Shown one piece after another: positions 23,119-28,043 of a stretch of DNA of 28,043 nucleotides. Both the position numbers and the translations under genes were made by a program. Within the stretch, counting starts at the first letter, position 1, and every line of letters begins with the position of its first letter. The stretch comes from DASPXY01 sp038227745 (GTDB lineage: Bacteria; Planctomycetota; Planctomycetia; Gemmatales; Gemmataceae): positions 1 through 28,043 of the forward strand of contig JBBRPS010000027.1 in the NCBI GenBank assembly GCA_038227745.1, written 5' to 3'. The notes under the pieces are model-generated. The model worked only from the letters and a program-made list of their open reading frames with translations, ran no database searches and was not told where the DNA came from.

Positions 23119-25305
23119 ATGGCCTGGCCGCTGTCGCAGGATTACAACGAGGCCGTCCAGTCGCCCGCCCGCCATTTCGCCGACCCCAACCTGCGGGGCG
23201 GCAAGGCCGTCGTCAACGAGCTCGGCCTGCCGCTGCCGTACTCCGGCAACTTCGCCGACGTCTACCAGGTGCGCGGCTCCGATGGCGTGCGCTGGGCCGT
23301 CAAGTGCTTCACGCGCGAGGTCGGCGGCCTGCGCGAGCGCTACCACGCCATCAGCGCCCACCTGCGTGCGAAGAAGCTGCCGATCGCGGTGGACTTCAGC
23401 TACCTCGAAGAGGGGATTCGCGTCGGCAGCCGCTGGTATCCCGTGCTGAAGATGCAGTGGGTTGAGGGGCTGACGCTCAACCAGTTCGTCGGCCAGAACG
23501 CGGACCGCCCGGTCAATCTGGAGGCGCTCTTGCAAATCTGGTCGCGGGTGGCGGCGTCGCTGCGGACGGCCGAACTGGCGCACGCGGACCTGCAGCACGG
23601 CAACGTGCTGCTGGTGCCGGGGGCCAGCGCCAACTCGCTGGCGCTGAAGCTGGTGGATTACGACGGCATGTTCGTGCCGGCGCTGGCGGGGCGGCAGTCG
23701 GGCGAGGTGGGGCACCCGTCCTATCAGCACCCCGAGCGGGCGCGCACGCAGGCGTACGGGCCGGAAGTGGACCGCTTCCCGCTGCTGCTGATCGCGACGG
23801 CACTGCGCGCCGTCACGGTCGGGGGGCGGGCGCTGTGGGACCGCTTCGACAACGGCGACAATCTGCTGTTCCAGGAGGCCGACCTGCTGGCGCCGACAAA
23901 GTCGTTGCTGTTCTACGAGCTGACGAAATCGGCGGACCCGCTGACGGCGGCGCTGACGGATCACCTGCTCAAGGCGCTGCGGGGCGGGCTGGCGTCGGTG
24001 CCGCTGCTGCACGAGGTGCTGCCGGAGGCGCGGCCGGCGCCCTCCCCGCCCCGCGTGCCGCGGCCGGCCGTTGTCGCCACACCGATTGCCGTGGTGCCGA
24101 CGGGAACGCTGGTGGCCGTGATGTCGGCCCCGGTGTCGATCATCAACCGTCCCCGTCGGCAGTACGGGCGGAAGAGGGGCGGCGCGTGGGTCGCGGTCGG
24201 GGTCGTGGCCGCCGTCGTGCTGGTGAGCCTGCTGACGATGGGGCCGCTCATGCGGATGGGGCGTGACCGCCCCGGAGACGCGGCCCCCAAGCGGCCCAAA
24301 GGCGAGGGGCCGCAACTGTTCGCCAAGGGCCCCGAGAAGAAAGACGGCAGGCCCATCGACCTGAAAGCCTCTCCCATAAAGGATGGCAATACGCCTGGTC
24401 CGAAGAAAAGCCCCGGCATTCCGAAGGAGGTCGTCCCTCCCCCGGTGGTGGTGCCGCCGCCGCCGAAGGGGAGCGGCGTCAAATCCATCCACAACTCCAT
24501 CGACATGAAACTGGTGTGGATCCACGCGGGCAAGTTCCTCATGGGTTCCAGCGATGCAGACGTTAAGCGCGTGCTGAAGGAACCGAACAAAGGCTATTTC
24601 ATGGGCGACATGAGGAACGAAACGCCGCAGCACGAAGTCTCGCTCACCAAGCCCTTTTACATGGGCGCATACGAGGTGACGCAGGCGGAGTACCAGAAGG
24701 TGATGAAAGTCAACCCCAGCCACTTCGCCGCCACCGGGAAAGGGAAGGATCAGGTGAAAGGGATCAACACAAGCAACTTCCCTGTGGAGACGGTGTCCTG
24801 GGGCCAGGCCGTGGAGTTCTGCAACAGATTAACCGAGCGGCCCGACGAACAGAAGGCGAGGCGGGTGTATCGTCTGCCCACCGACGCGGAGTGGGAATAC
24901 GCCTGCCGCGCCGGCACGACCACCCTGTTCCACTACGGCGACACCCTGTCGGCCAAGGAGGCGAATATCAAGGGGTTGGAACCCTTCGGCCCCGTCGCGA
25001 AGATGCCGGGGCCGAACAGGACAGTCAAGGTCGGCTCGTACGCGCCGAACGCCTGGGGACTGTACGACATGCACGGCAACGTCTGGGAGTGGTGTCTGGA
25101 CGGCGAGCGCCCTTACACTCCCAAAGCGGTCGCTGATCCCAGGGGCCCCGACAACGCCAAGATAGGGCATGTGCTGCGCGGCGGGAGCTGGGGTTTTGGG
25201 GCCTGGCGGTCCGCGTTTCATAAGGCTCGTCCTTACCATAACCAATTTGGCGGTTTTCGCGTGGTGTGCGAGGTGTCGGCACCCGAGTTACACGCCGGAA
25301 AGTAA
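23119..25305 (+). CDS. Protein kinase fused via a transmembrane helix to a SUMF1/FGE-type domain
   Basis: The 728-residue product has an N-terminal kinase domain (about residues 40-300): Gly-rich loop YSGNFADVYQV (41-51), Lys62 in WAVKCF, catalytic loop HADLQHGN (Asp157, Asn162) and DYDG (180-183) in place of DFG. A Pro-rich stretch (305-345) precedes one transmembrane helix (355-373) and a second Pro/Lys-rich linker (385-450). A formylglycine-generating-enzyme-like domain follows (460-718): VWIHAGKFLMGSSDAD, PFYMGAYEVTQAEYQKVM, RLPTDAEWEYACRAGT, GLYDMHGNVWEWC, LRGGSW and GFRVVCE. The FGE Cys pair expected after RGGSW is missing (GFGAWRSAF). The kinase faces the cytoplasm with PP2C and vWA; the SUMF1 domain lies outside, perhaps as a sensor. 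The ATG at 23119 has GAGGAG at 23105-23110. Confidence 0.9.
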   Translation: MAWPLSQDYNEAVQSPARHFADPNLRGGKAVVNELGLPLPYSGNFADVYQVRGSDGVRWAVKCFTREVGGLRERYHAISAHLRAKKLPIAVDFSYLEEGIRVGSRWYPVLKMQWVEGLTLNQFVGQNADRPVNLEALLQIWSRVAASLRTAELAHADLQHGNVLLVPGASANSLALKLVDYDGMFVPALAGRQSGEVGHPSYQHPERARTQAYGPEVDRFPLLLIATALRAVTVGGRALWDRFDNGDNLLFQEADLLAPTKSLLFYELTKSADPLTAALTDHLLKALRGGLASVPLLHEVLPEARPAPSPPRVPRPAVVATPIAVVPTGTLVAVMSAPVSIINRPRRQYGRKRGGAWVAVGVVAAVVLVSLLTMGPLMRMGRDRPGDAAPKRPKGEGPQLFAKGPEKKDGRPIDLKASPIKDGNTPGPKKSPGIPKEVVPPPVVVPPPPKGSGVKSIHNSIDMKLVWIHAGKFLMGSSDADVKRVLKEPNKGYFMGDMRNETPQHEVSLTKPFYMGAYEVTQAEYQKVMKVNPSHFAATGKGKDQVKGINTSNFPVETVSWGQAVEFCNRLTERPDEQKARRVYRLPTDAEWEYACRAGTTTLFHYGDTLSAKEANIKGLEPFGPVAKMPGPNRTVKVGSYAPNAWGLYDMHGNVWEWCLDGERPYTPKAVADPRGPDNAKIGHVLRGGSWGFGAWRSAFHKARPYHNQFGGFRVVCEVSAPELHAGK

Positions 25306-25612
25306 CGTACCGACGGAGCGACCTCGCGGCGGGGAGTGGGCTTGCCGTTTCGCGCTCACCGGGGCAAGCGCGAAACGGCAAGTCCACTCCCCACCGCCGG
25401 CCCGACGGAGTCCTGTTCCCCCGGGAGTCTTGCCGCAGCGCAGAACCCCAGCCCCCTTCCTCCCGGTTTTTTCTCGCAACCTCGTTCTCCTTGCCTCATA
25501 CTGATTCCGGCGCGGCGAAACGATGGGAGACCTTGTCCGCGCTGGACTCCGTTATTGCCCTCACTCCGTATCGGCGTCCCGGTTCCAATCCGCTGTCTCA
25601 GGGGAGCAAGCC
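25306..25612. other. Non-coding region with one hairpin repeat
   Basis: Apart from the imperfect inverted repeat at 25327-25399 I see no gene or convincing promoter here. The right half (25440-25610) is less GC-rich and includes a T-run at 25466-25471; it probably holds the promoter of the downstream small genes. Confidence 0.6.
25327..25399. repeat. Imperfect inverted repeat after the kinase gene
   Basis: The arms 25327-25356 and 25367-25399 pair over about 30 bases with one three-base gap and one mismatch, around a ten-base loop. They contain CTTGCCGTTTCGCGCT, also found with one change at about 7582-7598. It may serve as the terminator of the triad operon. Confidence 0.75.
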
Positions 25613-25753
25613 ATGTACCGCCGCTTCAAGGGCCATCTCCTTGTTCTCGTAGTGCTCTGCGGTGGGACGAGCGTGGCCGCGGAGGCGGCGGGGAAAGACC
25701 CGACGAAGCCGGCCCCGCTCTTGTTCAGTCGGACGATGCAATGCGTGCCCTAG
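25613..25753 (+). CDS. Possible small exported peptide (46 aa)
   Basis: The short frame MYRRFKGHLLVLVVLCGGTS, continuing VAAEAAGKDPTKPAPLLFSR and TMQCVP, looks like a Sec signal peptide (basic N-terminus, LLVLVVL core, AxA site near VAAEA) with a mature part of only about 20 residues. GGGGAG at 25601-25606 lies six bases before the ATG. Its stop overlaps the start of the next gene by 13 bases, so it may be translated with it. No family is recognised. It could also be the remnant of a longer gene. Confidence 0.4.
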   Translation: MYRRFKGHLLVLVVLCGGTSVAAEAAGKDPTKPAPLLFSRTMQCVP

Positions 25754-26238
25754 GAATCTGGTCGCTCGGTCTGGGGATTTGGCTGCTCCTTCCGAGCGGC
25801 CTCGCCGTTGCCTACTCTCGCAGCTGGGGGGAGGTGATCGGGTTCCTCGCCTGCGCGGGCCTGGTCCCGGTCCCAATGATCGTAGGCGGGATCGTCCTCA
25901 TCCGGAGGGCGGAGGACGCGCAGGCCAGGGATGCCGAGGCGCCCCCGCACGACTCGGAGGCGGAGGAGGAGCCGGGGGGTCGGGAAAGCGGCGTCCTGGC
26001 GCGGGTGCGGGCTTTCGACCTGAACCGGCTCAACTGGGTCGGTTGGCTCCTGCTCCTGGCCACCTTCGCCTTCGTGCTCGGCGAAGCCGCCGTTGTGGCC
26101 CTAATGGTCGGGAATGGGTGGTGGGATCGGGTGAGCACAAGGCTCGTCTCCCTCCCCCTGGCGTTCCTGGCGGTGGGCTTCTTCGTGAGCTTGCGGTGGC
26201 TGCTCGGCCTCTTCGGCGTCTCCATCTACCGACGGTAA
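25741..26238 (+). CDS. Four-helix integral membrane protein, unknown function
   Basis: The 165-residue product has four clear hydrophobic segments: LGIWSLGLGIWLLLPSGLAV (about 4-23), VIGFLACAGLVPVPMIVGGI (32-51), VGWLLLLATFAFVLGEAAVV (100-119) and LVSLPLAFLAVGFFVSL (135-151). An acidic hydrophilic loop lies between helices 2 and 3 (EAPPHDSEAEEEPGG). I do not recognise a family. The ATG at 25741 starts directly before the first helix; a longer frame upstream runs back into the repeat region and is unlikely to be coding. It overlaps the 46-residue exported peptide gene by 13 bases and is followed 52 bases later by the GGCT-like gene. Confidence 0.6.
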   Translation: MRALGIWSLGLGIWLLLPSGLAVAYSRSWGEVIGFLACAGLVPVPMIVGGIVLIRRAEDAQARDAEAPPHDSEAEEEPGGRESGVLARVRAFDLNRLNWVGWLLLLATFAFVLGEAAVVALMVGNGWWDRVSTRLVSLPLAFLAVGFFVSLRWLLGLFGVSIYRR

Positions 26239-26290
26239 GTCCGGCCCCCACCCGAGGGTACCGGAAAGAAAAGGCAAGAGGCAGTCCCTG

Positions 26291-26719
26291 ATGGATTCTG
26301 GTCCCCTGCTGTTCGTGTACGGGACGCTCCGCAAGGGCAGCGCCCACCCACTCGCGGGCCTCCTCGCCACACAGGGCTGGTGGCGCGGCACGGCCACGGC
26401 GGCGGGCCGACTCCACGACCTCGGCGCGTATCCGGGAATGACCGAACCGGCGGCGGCAGGCGAGGAGGTCCGCGGCGACGTGTACGAGCTCCGTGACCCG
26501 GACGCCACACTGGCCGTCCTCGACGACTACGAGGGCTGCGGCGCATCGCAGTCGCGGACGTGGCTCTACGAGCGCCTCCTCGCTCCGGTCGTCCTCGACG
26601 GCGGCGACCAACGGACCGCGTGGGTCTACTATTACCGCGGCTCCCTCGACGGCGCCCGGCACCTCCCCGGCGGCGATTACCTGGCGGCCGCCCCTGACGA
26701 CACTGGCAGCGCCTCCTGA
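26291..26719 (+). CDS. Gamma-glutamylcyclotransferase-like (AIG2/GGCT) protein
   Basis: This 142-residue protein shows the GGCT-like fold signature LFVYGTLRKGS (residues 7-17, YGTL substrate loop), GRLHDLGAYPGM, then EEVRGDVYELRDPDATLAVL with DDYEG (Glu81) and the aromatic strand WVYYYRG. Members cyclise gamma-glutamyl-amines or peptides to 5-oxoproline; the exact substrate cannot be inferred. A weak ribosome site (AAGAGG at 26276-26281) precedes the ATG. The 3' end overlaps the convergent Ig-like gene by 43 bases, so the tail residues (PDDTGSAS) are antisense to that gene's C-terminus. Confidence 0.87.
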   Translation: MDSGPLLFVYGTLRKGSAHPLAGLLATQGWWRGTATAAGRLHDLGAYPGMTEPAAAGEEVRGDVYELRDPDATLAVLDDYEGCGASQSRTWLYERLLAPVVLDGGDQRTAWVYYYRGSLDGARHLPGGDYLAAAPDDTGSAS

Positions 26720-27876
26720 ACGCGCCCGGCCACGAAGACGGAACTGCGGAGTTGGGGCCGCGCCGAGGAGGCGGGCGCCGGCCGCGGTTGGAACGGCAGG
26801 CTCTGTTTCTGCGGCGGCGGCACCTTCGCCTTGAGGTCCGTGTCGAACGCCCGCAGCGGCGTGTTGCCCGCCACGTCTTCCAGTTCGCCATCGACCTCCA
26901 CGCGGTACGCGGCGGCCTTCCACGGCTGCGCTGGTCGGAAGCTCCACGAACGCTCCTCGGCCCCGACCTCGACCTTGCCGACGACCTCCTTGCCCGCCGC
27001 ATCCACCACCGCCAGGCGGCTCTCCAGCCCGACGCGGTCGATGACCTGCGGCAGCGACAGCACCAGCGGCCGCCGCGTGCCGGCGGCAGGGGCCTGCACC
27101 TTCCACGCGGCCAACTCGATGCGGACGCGGTCCTCCGCGGTGGTGCGGAACTTCTTCGCGAACGCCTTGCCGAGTCGCCGGCCCTTCGCGTCTTCGATCT
27201 CCGGCCCGATGACCAGCGTGTACTCGCGGTTCGGCACGAGCACCGGCCCGAGCAGCAGGCGCAGCAGCAGGCCCCACTTGATCCGGCCGGGGTGGATGTA
27301 GAGGATCAGCGTCTGGTCGTCGCGCCACAGCTCGTCGCGCAGCCAGGGGTCGAAAACCTCCTTGCCGTCGGCGGTGAGGATGCGGATCTGGTCGAAGATC
27401 GCCTTGCCGCCGCGCATCGGCTCGGAGAAGTGGATGTGGAAGCGCAGGTGGTTGGCGGGCAGCACGGCGGCACTGGGGTAGACGCGCGTGACGACGGCGG
27501 GCGGCGACGGCGGCCGTGGCGGCACCCGGTATTCGGCGGCCGACGTCTTGCCCTCCGCCGGTCCGAAGCGGGCGCGGTAACGCTGACCGTGCCGCAGCGG
27601 GAAGCGCGGCGTGAACGTCAGCGTATCGGCGGCGCGCGCGTAGTCGCCGAGCATCGCGACGCCGTCCTTGCCCGTCTCGTCGCTCACCACGCAGAGCCGC
27701 AGCCACACCTCGCCCTGGTCCTGGGTAAGCTTCCCCTTCGGGACGCGGCCCACGGCGTCGGCGGCGAGCTTCACGACCACGCGGACGCGCGTCGGATCCG
27801 CGGTCGGCTCGATGCGCGGGCCGGACGTCTGCGCGGCGCCGCCGAGGAGCAGGGCCAGCAAGGCAACAGTCGCCAT
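26677..27876 (-). CDS. Secreted protein with bacterial Ig-like domains
   Basis: This 399-residue protein begins with a short signal peptide (MATVALLALLLGGAAQTSGP). The mature part is beta-rich, with at least three Ig-like (SbsA-type/Big_5-like) modules: residues about 20-118 (TLTFTPRFPLRHGQRYRARF), 125-240 (RFHIHFSEPMRGGKAIFDQI, with the typical FSEPM strand) and 250-345 (WSFRPAQPWKAAAYRVEVDG, DVAGNTPLRAFDTD). These modules appear in surface and cell-wall proteins as structural units; no catalytic motif is seen. The ATG at 27876 has GGGAGG at 27887-27882 five bases upstream. The last 40 residues are Pro/Ala-rich and overlap the GGCT gene on the other strand. Confidence 0.7.
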   Translation of the reverse strand: MATVALLALLLGGAAQTSGPRIEPTADPTRVRVVVKLAADAVGRVPKGKLTQDQGEVWLRLCVVSDETGKDGVAMLGDYARAADTLTFTPRFPLRHGQRYRARFGPAEGKTSAAEYRVPPRPPSPPAVVTRVYPSAAVLPANHLRFHIHFSEPMRGGKAIFDQIRILTADGKEVFDPWLRDELWRDDQTLILYIHPGRIKWGLLLRLLLGPVLVPNREYTLVIGPEIEDAKGRRLGKAFAKKFRTTAEDRVRIELAAWKVQAPAAGTRRPLVLSLPQVIDRVGLESRLAVVDAAGKEVVGKVEVGAEERSWSFRPAQPWKAAAYRVEVDGELEDVAGNTPLRAFDTDLKAKVPPPQKQSLPFQPRPAPASSARPQLRSSVFVAGRVQEALPVSSGAAAR

Positions 27877-27899
27877 GAGAACCTCCCGGTGGAGAAAGA

Positions 27900-27920
27900 G
27901 CCGACCTCGCCGAGGTCGGC
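27900..27920. repeat. Short palindrome upstream of the Ig-like gene
   Basis: GCCGACCTCG and CGAGGTCGGC pair perfectly around a single base. It lies 24 bases upstream of the ATG in the probable leader of the Ig-like gene, where it could form a leader hairpin or end an incoming transcript. The remaining bases to 28043 show nothing I can identify. Confidence 0.6.
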
Positions 27921-28043
27921 CCTGTTCGTGAACGGTGTCAACAGCGCTGTTTAGAGCGCATTGCAGAGGGGCGCTTTGGAGTGCGGCGCTCGGCGCCGCT
28001 TTCCCTCTTTCTTTCTCGGGCTCCAGGCCGCGGGGGGAGACAA

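Noticed and set aside
26752..27954. An open frame on the plus strand opposite the Ig-like gene
   Set aside because: The minus-strand gene has a signal peptide, a well-spaced ribosome site and Ig-like motifs; the plus frame is His/Arg-rich shadow sequence.

Overview
The window is GC-rich and looks like chromosomal DNA of a planctomycete, most likely of the Gemmata group. The basis is family content: two Tat-exported DUF1501 proteins, a PSCyt1-DUF1549-DUF1553 protein with a CxxCH haem motif, a pre-peptidase C-terminal (PPC) domain protein, a WD40 membrane protein, and a protein kinase fused to a SUMF1-type domain. Many intergenic spaces hold long palindromes. No rRNA, tRNA, CRISPR array or recognisable transposase was seen.

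Layout. 1-2325 (+): DUF1501 and PPC-domain proteins, probably the end of a planctomycete PSD1/DUF1501/PPC cluster. 2403-3578 (-): a secreted thioredoxin-fold protein whose frame is interrupted by one UGA at 3309-3311, directly after a cysteine codon. Coding sense continues through it and a hairpin of bacterial-SECIS geometry follows. I read this as one selenoprotein gene. 3867-5120 (+): DEAD-box helicase with its own terminator. 5280-7568 (+): WD40 membrane protein and DUF488 protein. 7891-11480 (+): dxr and an enlarged rseP, overlapping. 11616-12805 (-): an Rpn-type PD-(D/E)XK protein and a partial tandem copy of its tail. 13002-16265 (+): a GNAT acetyltransferase, then a non-catalytic and a catalytic M16 peptidase. 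16302-20616 (-): a tightly coupled operon of PSD1, a small antitoxin-like protein and DUF1501. 20754-21206 (-): PilZ-domain protein. 21452-25305 (+): vWA protein, PP2C phosphatase and kinase-TM-SUMF1 fusion, a TerY-P-like phosphorylation triad. 25613-26719 (+): a possible small exported peptide, a four-TM protein and a GGCT-like protein. 26677-27876 (-): a secreted Ig-like protein that overlaps the GGCT gene tail to tail.

How they work together. The vWA-PP2C-kinase set is the clearest functional module. dxr (isoprenoid precursors) with rseP (intramembrane proteolysis) is a commonly seen envelope pairing. The two M16 subunits probably form a heterodimer. The two DUF1501 loci are the usual planctomycete exported sets, whose biochemical role is unclear.

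The most notable observation is the probable UGA-encoded Cys-Sec thioredoxin-like protein, which ordinary annotation would split into two hypothetical genes. Next are the kinase-SUMF1 form of the TerY-P triad, the antitoxin-like gene inside the PSD1-DUF1501 operon, and several perfect 32-34 bp inverted repeats of unrelated sequence between genes.
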